The translations under genes were made by a program, and so were the position numbers. Shown one piece after another: positions 1-11,318 of a DNA stretch of 64,000 nt. How positions within the stretch are numbered: the stretch's first letter is position 1; every line of letters starts with the position of its first letter. The stretch is from Physcomitrium patens (taxonomy: Eukaryota > Streptophyta > Bryopsida > Funariales > Funariaceae). The stretch is taken from assembly GCF_000002425.4 (NCBI RefSeq), contig NC_037256.1, positions 2,140,051 to 2,204,050 on the forward strand, read 5' to 3'. The notes beneath the pieces were generated by a model. The model worked only from the letters and a program-made list of their open reading frames with translations, did not search any database and was not told where the DNA came from.

Positions 1-120
1 GAACTTTAACTTTTGAATTTAATTTTTAACTTTAATTTTTAATTTTTAACTTTAACTTTTAACATTAACTTTTAACGTTAAATTTTAACTTTTAATTTAA
101 ACTTAAGTTTTTATTCTTAT
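1..120. repeat. TTTAAC-type low-complexity tract
   Basis: Degenerate short repeat built from variants of TTTAACTTTAA and TTTTTAACTT, with almost no G. It has no fixed unit and no coding potential. It is not the plant telomere heptamer TTTAGGG. It may continue to the left of the window. Confidence 0.7.
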
Positions 121-545
121 TGTGAATTAATAAAAAAAACTTAATTAATTACTTTTATCATTTTTTTTGTGTGGTGAATTTCATCTGATATTTTAATTTA
201 ATATCGGTAATCATTGCTTGGAAGGCATTAATTTTAATTAAATTAAAAACACCCACATTTTAATTAACCTAATAATTTCACAATTGGAAGTTCTTCCATT
301 CTACCTCTTGAGCTTGTTGTGTAGTACTAAATTCATAGAGTAGTGGATTTTAGGCTCACAATATACTAAGTTTCAATTTTGTCTCATCAATAGTTATAAG
401 AATATATGAAGTTTTGTAACTCCTGATGCTCATTGTTGCTTATGTAATTTGCAAATTTTGCCACACATTTGGATTGCCAATATTTTATTATTTGAATTTA
501 GAAGAAGTACATTTGATAGATTTTGGTACAAATTTGATATATTTC
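121..545. other. AT-rich stretch without a recognisable gene
   Basis: No open frame of useful length on either strand and no similarity noticed to the repeat families elsewhere in the window. It ends at the tip of an H-type LTR. The four bases before that LTR (546-549, ATGG) fit the CG-centred target pattern of this family after decay. Confidence 0.5.
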
Positions 546-549
546 ATGG

Positions 550-1605
550 TGTCATGATGTAAAGTGGCTAATAGGTGAAAAGATGAAGAAAATATCATAT
601 TTTTGAAGATCTTATTTTAAATATATTATAAAAAATTATCTTAAAAAAATAAATAATAATCAAAGAGTAGAAAAATTAAAAATGCTAATGTTACTTTTTT
701 AGCAAAATAGACTTCTAGTCACTTTGTAAGATCGCAACTAGAGCAAAATAAGGTAGATTAAAAAAATAAATAATATAAACACCTTTGCAAAGAAGTTAAG
801 AATAGTTTATAGCAAAAATTACCTTAGAAACTCAAGTGTTGATATTTGGAGAGGATCGGATATGAACTTGGATCAAAATCAAATCCTAGGGCACAAAATC
901 AAGATCCTACAATAGTTTAGGGATTCTTTTGGAAATTGAAGAGTAGGATTTGAGAGAAAACTTGATAAATTTTCTTTGAGCATTGATTTTGAGTGATTTG
1001 AATTTGCATTAACTTTGTAAGAGCTTTGCAAAATCAAGATTTGTTTTGAGTGACTCTGGATTTATGAAATAAAATGAGTAATACTTTTTGGAGAAATTCG
1101 TAAGTTTGGCAATAGATCTACAAGTGAAATTTTAAAAAGTTTATGGATAAATATGTGCTTCATATATACTATAATTTTGAGCTTAATCGAACAATTGAAT
1201 TAACAATAATTGAATTTCAAAGAAGTTGAGGTCTTAGAAATTAAAATTTGAAAGGCAGTTTGAGTTTTTAAAATCTTTAGCAATTTACCAATTGGATTGG
1301 AATAAAATTAATTTTTAAAGATAGTAGACTTAATTTGCTATACATATATGAAATTTAAAAATAATTAAATAGTTTAAAAGGGAGATTTTGGCTCTAGAAT
1401 TTCATCATTTAGATTTGAGTAGGAGGGTAGTTGACACTTGAGCAGATTTTAGGGTTGATCTTCTTTTTCATGAATTTAATCCTATTCAATTTTTTTTTCT
1501 TGTTTCCAACTTAATTATTAAGAGGTGTTCAAATTTTGAGTTAATATCAACAGTTCATTTCTTATTGAGGTTTAAATGTGTTGTAGAAATTACTTGAAAT
1601 TGTTA
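550..1605 (+). mobile_element. H-family LTR, partial, plus orientation
   Basis: It starts with TGTCATGATGT and continues with a block that is collinear with the reverse complement of the H-type LTR at 50304-52002. Shared landmarks include the region reading GGTGAAAAGATGAAG near the tip. The similarity stops near 1605, where LTR sequence of chromovirus F begins, so the copy is incomplete. No internal coding follows. It is clearly an old fossil. Confidence 0.7.
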
Positions 1606-2041
1606 GAAACCATATATAAGACAAAGATTCAAGATCAAGAAATGGAGTTAGCTTGACATTAGAAGAACAATTGAATATAAGGCAAGAAGGTCCTAGCTAG
1701 ACTACACGAAGTGAGTTGTCAAGATTGAAGATCCCCTCAGCCTTGATTATTATATATATTAGATCCTAGGAAGCTTCTTGAGAAGTTTCTATGAGGCTTG
1801 AGAACAAAGAAACCCTAAGATCCTTCTTTAGCAACTTCCTAAATCATCTAAAGCCTCTTAGAACCTTCTAAGACCTCCTATGATCTTTTAGAACTTTCTT
1901 AGAATCTACTGGAATCTTTCGAAACATTCTTGAATCTCTTGGAACCTTTAAGAGCCTTATTAGAACCTACCGATACCTTTTAGAATCTTCTAGAATTTTT
2001 TGGAATCTTTTAGAACCTTCTTCAATTATATATTTGTGACA
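1606..2041 (-). mobile_element. 3' LTR of chromovirus F
   Basis: On the minus strand it begins TGTCACAAATAT at 2041 and then shows runs of TTCTAGAA and AGAACCTTC-type words, as in the LTRs of D (36252-36725) and N (59419-59870). The sequence just beyond it (2042-2100) matches the segment beside N's LTR. Its far end is cut by the H-type LTR, so its length (436 bp) is a minimum. Decayed heat-shock-like words remain near 1983-1995. Confidence 0.75.
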
Positions 2042-2715
2042 TCATCTCATATTTTAGCTTTGAGGTCTCCGAGAAATAATGTTGCAACAAGCTAGTATAT
2101 ATGCAAGAAGTTGAAGATCTATCGCATGACGTCCGCTATATATTCCAATTTTTTTTTGTAAGGTAAATAATTGATAAGCTCTTGTAGCCATCGATAGTAT
2201 CCTAAGTCTTCTACTTGTGATCAAGTATGAACTTCAGTATCTTCATTATAGAATTATCTTGCAAACATTCTTTTTGGACGTCCCTCATAGGCAAGTTCTA
2301 CCTAAAACACAATTATCAGTGATCTATTACTAAGTATCCTTCGATGTCTTTGTGGCTTAGGCAACTCTTCATCTCGGAGACATCTCCATAAGCTACTTGA
2401 TTGAGTTGGTATAACTGACAAGGCATCTATCTCTTAACTATCTATATCATTCAAAGTAGACATGACCAAAAGAATATGAACAAGCTATGATCATGAATTC
2501 AAACTATTCTTATACTATTCTAAATATTTAACAATAATTTTCTTTTCAGAGGTTGCCTCTTCTCTTTCTTTATATAGCCAAGAACTAAAAATCTTCATCA
2601 TGAAGCCATCTTATCAAGCTACTATTCTTCATTTTGCCACTTTTGATTTAAATGAATGTCATTGATGGAACCTTTGAACCTTCATTTGTGCATTTATAAG
2701 GTTTTCAGGTAGTTC
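2042..2715 (-). other. 3' noncoding stretch of chromovirus F
   Basis: Lies between the chromodomain end and the 3' LTR of F. It resembles the corresponding stretch of N (59871-60370), for example the part reading AGCTTTGA followed by a CTCCGAGAAA-like word beside the LTR. No open frame is supported. Confidence 0.6.
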
Positions 2716-3526
2716 CTACATGCAATTGTTGATATCATATCCATGCCAATGGATCAGATATTTAAGCCTTCCATGACTTATCCTTGAATCTAATACCTCT
2801 TCTACCTCAAATTCAATATGATCATTGATTTCAACTATAAGAGGTGGTAGTTGTTTTCCACCTGATATGTTCAATTCTTTACATCTTTCTAAAAGTAAAA
2901 CATAAAAGACTAATTGAATCTTCATAGATGGAGATAATTCCAAGCAATAAGTTATGTAATTAATTTTTTTTTGAATGACAAATGGTTCCAACCTTCGATA
3001 GTCTAACTTATTACATGGCCTATTGATTTTTATATTACACCTGAAAAGCCATACTTTGTCACCAACTTTGAATAGAAGATGTTCTTTCTTCAATTCATCT
3101 GCCAGTAGCTTATAACATTGTTGAGACCATTTTAGATGAGTCTTTATGGTTTCTTGAAGTTTGGCCATCTTCATAGCAAACTCTTCTGTTATTGGATTTG
3201 TCGACTTTGAAGGCTCTATCATATCCAACTTTGGATGAAGACCGTACTTTGAGTTGAATGATGTTTGTTATGTAGATGCATGGATTGTGTTGTTATATGC
3301 AAACTCTACCAATGATAAGTAAGCAGTCCAATCGTCTTCTTGATAGTTGATAGTGCACCTCAAATATTACTAAAGAATTTGGTTGATCCGCTCCGTTCGG
3401 CCATCAGTTTGAGGGTAGAAGGCAAAGAAAAGGTTGATTTCAATTTTAAGGATCTTGAAAAGTGCCTTTCAAAACCTTGATACAAATTATGGCCCATGAT
3501 CCAAAACAATGTCATCTAACAACCCG
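2716..3526 (-). pseudogene. F integrase C-terminal part and chromodomain
   Basis: The minus-strand translation shows the integrase end typical of chromoviruses. A GDKVWL motif is followed by a DYRRLEPF-like stretch and an FYVLLLE-like stretch (the family has FHVSLLE), then a chromodomain with VEEVLDSR and LKYLIHWHGYD. In living relatives the integrase inserts the DNA copy, and the chromodomain reads histone marks and steers insertion. The upper part (about 3250-3526) is the end of the catalytic core. It is broken, and neighbouring coding resumes beyond the small LTR at 3531-4004. Confidence 0.85.
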
Positions 3527-3530
3527 TTGT

Positions 3531-4004
3531 TGTGTTGTGGTTTAGCTATTATATGAAAATAATGTAATTATGTACTTAATTAAGGCACCAATATAAATGA
3601 ATGGAGATGAATGATAAAAATCTCCATTCCTATTGGTCAAAAATCATGACTAATAGGCTTTGAGGAGGCTCCCCGAGGCCATATTAGAGATTAGGGTTAG
3701 TATTTTGGATTCATTCGAGCTTTGAAGGCTAGGGCCAGCAAGTTTAGGTTTTTGGCTATAGTTTTGGTACAAGTTTTGTATGATTTGGAATTTATATGAA
3801 GGAGATATAAGTGCTCTAAAGTTCAGGATAAGAAAATCTTTCGCGAAAAAAATATGTTTTGAAGGGATTTTGTTATATTTTGAGTTTTATGCAAAATAAA
3901 AGAGTTTTGGGAGGCTAAGACAAGATTCATATAAAGGTTTAAGCTAAACTCTCTATAGCTAGATACTCAGTATATTTCTAGATAATAAATCACGCCATAT
4001 GACA
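3531..4004 (+). mobile_element. Short A-related solo LTR (E type) inside F integrase
   Basis: A 474-bp TG...CA unit (TGTGTTGTGG to CCATATGACA) interrupting the F integrase. Flanks are TTGT (3527-3530) and CTGT (4005-4008), a 4-bp duplication that would fit an original CTGT or CCGT. Its body shares the segment reading CCTATTGGTC with A-family LTRs, and its end matches 24290-24352. No internal region is present, so it is a solo LTR. Confidence 0.8.
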
Positions 4005-4008
4005 CTGT

Positions 4009-4735
4009 AGTAATGATAAATATTGTCAATAAAGAGTCTTCCCATTTCTTCATCAGTATTTGACTTCTTGCAAAGTATATAATGTGCTATCTTGGTCAAT
4101 TAATCAACAACTATAAAGATAGTGTCAAATGAATTTGATGGTGGCAGATCTGTAATAAAATTTATAGAGATAGATGACCATGGTTGTCTTGGAATAGGAA
4201 GAGATTGAAGAAGTTTATATGATTGATGTCAAGGGTTCTTTGACCTTAAACAAGTATGACACGATAGTACAAATTCTTTAATGTCCTTCGAAATTTTAGA
4301 CCACCAAAAGTCTCTAAATAGAAGTTCCAAGGTCTTGTTGAATTCGAAATGTCTGACTGCAGGAAAGTCATGGTATGTTTGAAGAATGTGCAAGCAAGTT
4401 GGTCCTTTAGGAATGAATAAATGTTCTTCAAAGAACAAGAGGTTGTCTTCATACTTGAATTTAGAAGACTCTTCAAAAAGGTTGTTGACAAGACACTTGA
4501 TATTAAGAACAAGAGGATCCGTATTTGAGGCTTTACGAACTTGATCAAGAAATGATAAATCCACAAGCATTGATACATTAGTTGCTCAAAGATAAATTGC
4601 TCAGGTTTTAACAAGGTTGCTTATTATTGATCATATGCTGCCTTATATTTTATTGATTTAAGGTAAGAATGTCTTGATAATGCAATCTGATTATCTTTGT
4701 TGGCTCCAAAATTCATATGTGATGCAAAAGTCAAA
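4009..4735 (-). pseudogene. F integrase zinc-binding and RNase H end
   Basis: The open frame at 4229-4570 reads as the H2C2 zinc-binding domain of a Ty3 integrase: RHFEFNKTLELLFRDFWW, then CHTCLRSK. Below it is the start of the catalytic core, and above it (about 4600-4735) the tail of RNase H. The same order occurs in D at 40100-40640. This is a fossil coding segment. The remaining RNase H lies at 48978-49330, on the other side of the nested insertions. Confidence 0.85.
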
Positions 4736-4947
4736 TTGTTATAGGAGTAGAGAGAGTTTGCCTCAAGAAAGTATTGGACTCTAGGTTGCTATTAATTGCT
4801 CAATCAAGTCTTGAGATAAAAAAGACAAAATTTTTATATATACATATAACATTTACAGGTGCTAATATATCAAATATATAAGTCTTAAGTTCCCAAAAAC
4901 ATCCAAAATATGACAAACCTTCTAAATCTTTAAATACCCTTATGAGA

Positions 4948-5483
4948 TGTCATGGACATATGCATGTAAGTCAATAAATACATGTATAAATAGATAGAAG
5001 TAAATAAAATTAGGTAAAAGTAAGTTAATTCTGTAATATTTGCTATGAAAGCTTTCTAGAAGCTTCAAGATGCTATTTTGACTTTTTGGATTAGAAACAA
5101 AGGTCAACAAGTTGGCCATGTACCACACATATTGTTAGCTTAAAGACCAAGCTAACTATGTGGCCTATACATAAAAAAACTTGCCTTGTAAGTCAAGGCA
5201 TGTATCCCACAAAGTCAAGACATATTAGAGGTCCTATAGAACATTGCCATGTAGTCCCTAGTTAGATAGTATATATAGAGACAAGAGTGAAGGCCTCTTC
5301 ACTCTTGTCAATTTCTTTCTTGCTTCTAGTCTAGTTTCAAGGGTCTCTAATTTTCTTGTCTTTTGGCAATAGCCATTCGAGTTTCTTCCTTAATATACAT
5401 ATTGAGTTATTTCTATTTTGTCATCTTTTTTTAAGAAAAGTCTGACTTGTTTATTTATCTTTATTAAGTTCTTGTCCTTGATA
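4948..5483 (+). mobile_element. 5' LTR of J
   Basis: TGTCATGGACAT to TCCTTGATA, collinear over its whole length with 46113-46672. It contains a TATA-like TATATATAG near 5271 and a three-unit heat-shock word TTCTAGAAGCTTC at 5054-5066. The PBS-like word ATATCAGAGC (5506-5515) follows, resembling the initiator-Met primer site TGGTATCAGAGC. Confidence 0.85.
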
Positions 5484-5710
5484 GATTGACAAGAGTACAC
5501 TTATAATATCAGAGCTTTATCTAATCTTAATTAAGAGTGGATTATTTTTTTTTCTTGAAAAGATATAAGCGTATTAGAAGTTGTGGATTACTTTCTTCTA
5601 AATTGATATTGTCTTTAGTATTTTTTTTTTCTCATGTCCTTTCTTCTATTTGTCTTGAGCAATATTAGACATCTATTTTTTTAAGTGTTATCAAGGAAAA
5701 ACTTGCTGAA

Positions 5711-6649
5711 ATGAAGAGTGTAATGGCACCAATGCAAGAGCAATTGAAGAAGTTAATGCTTGCGATGCATCAACTCAATTTACCACCACAAAGAGCAATA
5801 AGATTGGTAGAAAGTGAAGATATAGAAATGATTGGAGCTACTTCAACATCTGTACCAAATCATGTCCCTTCTCCTATGATTGAATGCCCTTCTAGTGTTA
5901 GAGAACCTAAAATTTTCCTATCTGAGAGGTTTAATGGCACTAGATCAAAGTTTAGAGGATTTATCAATCAAGTACAATGTGTGATTGAACTTCAATTCCA
6001 AAGCTATCCAACTCAAAGATCGCAAGTTAAATTCATTAGTACGCTTCTTTCAAGTTTAGTATTATCATGGTTTTCATCATTTCTTGAACGATGAGATCCA
6101 TTATTGGATAATTTAGAGGCTTTTTTACTGGATTTTTATCCATGTATGGAGAATATGATGCAATTTGTATTGCAACCAATAAGATTCATATTTTGCGACA
6201 AGGTAATTCATCAGTAACATTGTATGCTTCAAAGTTTTGATAACTTATAACTGATGTCAAGTGGAATGATGTTGTACTTGTTAGCCAATTTCTCTACGGA
6301 TTATAATATGCGATAAAAAAACTAATGCTCAACTTATGTGATCTTCAAACATTGAGTCAAACAATTGACTTTGTTGAGAAGTGTGATAATCATCTTTTTG
6401 AATTTTGATCTAAGAACCGTACAAGAGGACCTCAACGTTAGTATAATTCAATGGCAACATCAACATCTCTTCAATACATATATTTAAAAGTAGAAGATAT
6501 GTAAATTGATGCAGTATGTTTTAAACCTCTTATTGAGCAAGAAAAGACTTGTTGTTGTCAGGAAGTATTGTGCTTATATTGAGGAGAACATAAACACACT
6601 GCTCGACATTGCCTAAAGAAGCAATACAACCATAAAATGAGGAGTACGA
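5711..6649 (+). pseudogene. J gag region with zinc knuckle
   Basis: The open stretch 5711-6094 aligns by eye with the gag of D: REPKIFLSERFNGTRSKF against KEPKASMPDKFDGTRANF. The end of the region (about 6560-6620) encodes a CCHC-type knuckle with GEHKHTARHC. Gag packages the element RNA into cytoplasmic particles. The leader 5484-5710 holds the PBS-like site and no gene. Coding stops at 6649, where an A LTR has inserted. It is broken. Confidence 0.8.
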
Positions 6650-7906
6650 TGTCGAGATAGAGAGAGTTTGCCTCAAAAAAATGCTGGACTTCTGGCTGTT
6701 ACGAATTATTCAATCAAGCTTGAAAATAAGGAAAGCCCTAAGTTTATATATAATTTTTCTCTTTTGAGTAATTACACCAAATACACAATCTTCAAGTAAC
6801 CCACAACTTCCAAAATATGATAAAATCTTCTAAAACCTTATTTATTCTTATGTGGAGATTTTTCCAAACTTCAACACCTCATATCTCCTAATCCGACCAT
6901 CCAAACAAACTCAAATTTTACATGAGGTACTAATGTATTCTTATTAACTTCTACAACAAATTTCAACTGCAAATTCGTTGCACATCTTTAGATATCTTGA
7001 AAATCCTAACAGTCGCTTCAAACACTTGTCTTTATACATCTACATGCAATTTTCTTCATATCTCACAAAATATAATCTCAAATGCCACGAAATTTGTATG
7101 TATAGCTTTTTAACACAGAAATTTACATTCTCCAAAATTTTGAGCCAAAAATTCATCCAAATACTCAAGTCATGGCTCCAACCATTACTACAAACAAAAT
7201 TGCTTACTTACTGCCTTTGATTTAGAAGTTCCGCCTTCAACTCCTTACAACTCCTTTATATAAACTCCATAAGCAATAATTCTTTTTTGAAAGATGTAGG
7301 CCTTAAAATCGCCAATCTAGTCACACCTTTCGATCTTCAAAAAATATTGTAAAACTCCTCGTATTCTCAAAAGAGTAACAGTATGTCTTAAATAAACTTC
7401 TTAACTTCAAACGGCTATAACTTTTTCACCTTGACTCCAAATCCTCTAATTTTTATACACAAATTTTACTTCAAATCCTAAACTTCACAAATCTAGCTTG
7501 CAATCTCCAAATGCCCTCGAAAGAGGAACCTTAATTCCTAATAAGGCCTCGGGCAGCCTCCTTGAAGCCCATTGGGTATGGTATTCGACCAATAGGGATG
7601 AAGTTCTCCATTCCTTGCCTTCATCCGACCATGCCTTACTTTCATCCCTTTCAATTAGCCTCCTATTAGTTTAGATTTTCATCCTTAGGTTTCCACCTTC
7701 TCCCAAGGCTTCATACTAAACATTTAGGTCCTACATATATATATTTTTTAATGTCAAAATCAAAAGAAGTAAAGAAACAAAGTAAAGTTTCTTATACCAA
7801 CTCCTTTTAATTTAATCTACTAGCCACTTTAATACACATCTAGATTTATGAACATATAATATGTTTTAGCTAATTTTTACATACTGTAAGTATTTACAGT
7901 ACGATA
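6650..7906 (-). mobile_element. A-family solo LTR inside J gag/protease
   Basis: Reverse-oriented A LTR of 1257 bp from TGTCGAGATAGAGAG to a TTTACAGTACGATA end. Flanks are ACGA (6646-6649) and ACGG (7907-7910). It is collinear with the A copies at 24502-25753 and 52228-53482. It has no internal region. It abuts an H LTR on its right, separated by only the 4-bp site. Confidence 0.88.
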
Positions 7907-7910
7907 ACGG

Positions 7911-9272
7911 TGTCGTGTTGTAACACGACTATATGGTGAAAATATAAATGAAAAAGATTTTATTAATATTCTGTCATCTTGGTTGATAAGAGCTCAAGAC
8001 AATTTAGGAAGGCTTTATAAAAGATTTTAGAGTATTTTCTTATCTTGATAGCTAATAGATAAAAGCTTGTCATTAAATTTTCTTTCTAGATTATATAAAC
8101 TATTTTACCACTTTAGAAAGGCCATAATTTAGTAAAAATAAGGTAGATGAAGTAAAAAAATGATATGGTAGATAATAAGGTAAAGTTGAAGATAGGAAAG
8201 TGCTGAAAAACCTCTAGGATAAGTAGGATTGATATCTGAGAGACGACCGTTTGTGGGTCGGGATTGAAATTAGACCTCTAGCTATTAAAACGGCCGCTTA
8301 GGGCAAAGTAGGGGGGCAATTGGAGATCGGGATTTGAAATTAGAGAGCTAGCTTCAAGTTCCTTCCAAAGGTGTAAGACTTAGTTTCATAGGATTTGGGA
8401 GGACTTTGCAATCATTATTCAAAGTCGGTGTTTGTAATGGTAATTTGGATTCTTTGCAATAAAGTTAGGGCTAGTAATCTTGACTATTTTGTGAAATTGG
8501 AGAAATACATGTGGTTGAAATTTTAGAGATGTTTAGATGATTGAGTATGCCAAGTGTATGCAAAATTTTGTCTTAATCTAACGGTATGAATAGATGATAT
8601 TTGATCATTAGTGTAAAGAGGTATCAGAAGTTGGCAGATTAAGATTGTTTAGGATTTTTGTAATATTTAGAAATCTACCAACTAGAATAAGGTGAATTTT
8701 GGCATGATAAGTTGAGGACTTAAAGGCGAAGGTGCACATAAAGTTTGAATGAGAATTAAGAATTGGAGAAGGAGAAATTGCAATTCAAAGTTTGTCATCA
8801 ACTTTCTAGGCGGTAGTCTAGGGACATTAGTGTGGAATTATGGCATTTTCTTGCAATCTATAAGTTGGATTAGATTGAAACTTCTTAAGCATTTAGAAGA
8901 CTTACAAAGATACTAGTGGTAGAAGTTTTATAACAATCGGACAGTCAGACTGAGAATTACAGCTTGCCAAAGCTTATTGTTTAGAGTTAGGATTTAAAAA
9001 TTAAAAAAATTAAAAAAAAATAATATTAATAAAAAAATAAAATAAAAATTACAAAGTAACAAAAAAATTTGTACTTATAATAGCTTGAATTTATTAAAAA
9101 TAGTATTTTTAAGTACTTTGTATTGGAATTAAGCTTTACATTGAAATCCAAAATAGTTTGTATTTAGATGGTTGAAACCCACTAGACTACTTGGATACTT
9201 ATAAAACATTGTTTTATCTTCCACAGTCAGATATTTGGTGCATTTTCAAATAAGATAGCATGTAATATGACA
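7911..9272 (+). mobile_element. H-family solo LTR, plus orientation
   Basis: It starts TGTCGTGTTGTAACACGACT and ends with CATGTAATATGACA, 1362 bp. Flanks are ACGG (7907-7910) and ATGA (9273-9276); the second fits a decayed ACGA. Near its right end is the conserved word CAGTCAGATATTTGG, shared with B LTRs (CAGCCAGATGCCC). J protease coding follows, so this is a solo LTR. Confidence 0.85.
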
Positions 9273-9289
9273 ATGACAATCAAAGAAGA

Positions 9290-10189
9290 TAGCATGTCAA
9301 AAAACAAATTTGTCTAGCTACAATAGGAACAATGCGGCTAGAACCTTATACAACACCTTGTGAAGGTCTTATTCTCTCCTCAAAATCCTATCCATGTTTT
9401 ACGATAAATATTATTCTAGGACCTAAACATCACAAAGCCTCTCCCTTGCTAGATTCAAGAGCCTTAATATGTTTCTTAGATGAAAAATTTGCTAAAAGAT
9501 ATAGCATATTTTTAGTAAAGAAAACTAAATGTGTTCATGTAGAAGTCATAGATGGTCATCCGTTGTCTTCAAGAGATGTTACTCATGAAATTCTTCCTAT
9601 AGAAGTAGCAACTAATGGTCATAGTAGCTTTGTAATATTTAATATCATTAGATCTCCCTCTAATCTAGTCATTTTAGATTTATCATGGCTAGAAAAATAT
9701 AACCCTAAAATAGATTGGACTTCTCATAGACTTGACTTTTCTGAAAGTATAACTAAGAACGTTGTTAATCAAGTAAAAAGCCATAAATATAGTATAGTTA
9801 AATCTATATTTGTAGATACAAGAACTTTCTTGCATGCTACAAAAGAAGGATCATCTTGTGTCATTTATGCCACACCTATTTCTACTGATAGAAAGACTTC
9901 AAGTGGCATTCTAAATCAATATCAAGATTTTTAAGATATATTTGAGAAGAAGAATGTGAATACTCTTCTGGAGCATCGTTCCTATGACTGCTGAATTGAT
10001 CTTCAAAAAAGAGCACAACTGTCATTTGGACTAATTTATAATTTATCACAAAATTAATTGGCTTAACTTAACAAGCATATTGAAGAAAATCTGGCCAAGA
10101 AATTCATACGCCATTCCAAATCTCCAGCAAGAGCTCCAATTTTATTTGTAAAGAAAAAAGATGGATCATTGCAGATCTGTCTTGATTAT
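9290..10189 (+). pseudogene. J protease and start of reverse transcriptase
   Basis: The open stretch 9332-9934 matches the D protease region: LLDSRALICFLDEKFAK against LLDSGASACFIDEEFAK, then VHVEVIDGHPL. The beginning of the reverse transcriptase follows, with [20 protein letters not shown] near 10110. The aspartic protease cuts the polyprotein, and the reverse transcriptase copies the RNA. Coding breaks off at 10189, where LTR L is inserted, and resumes at 11319. Confidence 0.82.
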
Positions 10190-11313
10190 TGTGAGCCCAA
10201 AAGTTGGTTCACATTATTGGTTAAACTAAAAAAATCTAAAAAAAATGAGGATTTTGATTATGTTTTGTTATAATAAGTTAGTTACAGACATTAATGTTAG
10301 TGGCTTATTGATGATTAGTAGTGGAAAGAAAAATCAAGGGAGAAGGGGGTGGTGGAAAGGATAAGAAAAAGAGCCAAAAGAAAAAGAAAAAGAAAAACAA
10401 AAACAAAAACAAAAACAAAAAGGCCAAGAAGAAAGAAGGAAGAAGATGAAGAGGGACAAGGAGAAGAAGAAAAAAAAGGAGAAGAAAATAATTAGAAGTA
10501 AATTTATTGTGATGGGTTTGTCAAATTGTTGGTTCTTAATGATCTAGAACTTAGATTTGGGTGTATGAATAGTCAAACTTGATGTTTAAATATATTTTAA
10601 ACACATTGGTGGAGTTAGTTTTGTCAAAAAACGCTTCGAATTGGGAATTTTGGGCATGTCCAGCACTAAAATCGGGTTTAGGACTTAGGGTTAATGTGGG
10701 CCCTTGATCTTCATTAGGGTTGGTGACTTTGAGGCAAGATTTCTTTTAGCTTAATGGTTGTTTTGCATTGAATTTTGTTGGAGGACAAGCGCTTGTAAGT
10801 CTACTTTCTAAAATAGCAAAGCTTGTTATAAACAAGTTAGTGATGCAACCATTGTAGTGGAATTCGTGCAAGGGGGTCGCTACCATGACTTCCAATTTTC
10901 TTTAATTTTTAGGATGAATCTTGAATGAATTAGGTCAATTGCACGAATTATCAGTTTGATGATAAGTTGACTTATGGTTGGATGAATGAATCTTTAGATG
11001 AAAATTGGATGAATAAACTTTGAATGAATGAATGTTATAGGATGAATGAGATTTAAGAGATGGATGATTGATGAATGGAAATTTAGGATGGATGAATTTA
11101 GGATTTATGGATGAACTTAGGGTTTATGGATGAACTTAGGATTTATGGATGAATTTAGGGTTTATGGATGAACTTAGGATTATGGATGAACTTAGGATTT
11201 ATGGATGAACTTAGGGTTTATGAATGAACTTAGGATTTATAAAAATTACGTGTGAGTGAAGTTAATCCACTTCACTACTAAACGCAATTAAAGGTTGAAG
11301 AATTTAGCTCACA
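10190..11313. mobile_element. Solo LTR L with perfect 5-bp target duplication
   Basis: A 1124-bp unit beginning TGTGAGCCC and ending AGCTCACA, with the perfect duplication ATTAT at 10185-10189 and 11314-11318. It interrupts reverse transcriptase coding of J, which continues in the same sense on both sides. TG...CA ends and a 5-bp duplication point to an LTR. No open frame is visible. It contains an A/G-rich tract (10320-10500) and a 19-bp tandem repeat (11090-11245). It is unrelated in sequence to the A, B, C or D LTRs. A small non-LTR element is possible but less likely. Confidence 0.8.
11090..11245. repeat. 19-bp tandem repeat with telobox-like core
   Basis: About eight copies of a 19-bp unit, consensus TTAGGRTTTATGGATGAAC. 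Copies with G at the variable base contain TTAGGGTTTA, which includes the plant telomere motif and the telobox AAACCCTAA on the other strand. It lies within LTR L. Confidence 0.85.
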
Positions 11314-11318
11314 ATTAT

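Noticed and set aside
1-120. Possible telomere or subtelomere end
   Set aside because: The words are TTTAACTTT variants without G runs; TTTAGGG units are absent.
10320-10500. Lys-rich coding in the A/G-rich tract
   Set aside because: It is a simple AAAAAC/AAGAAG-type tract within solo LTR L, with no open frame extending beyond it.
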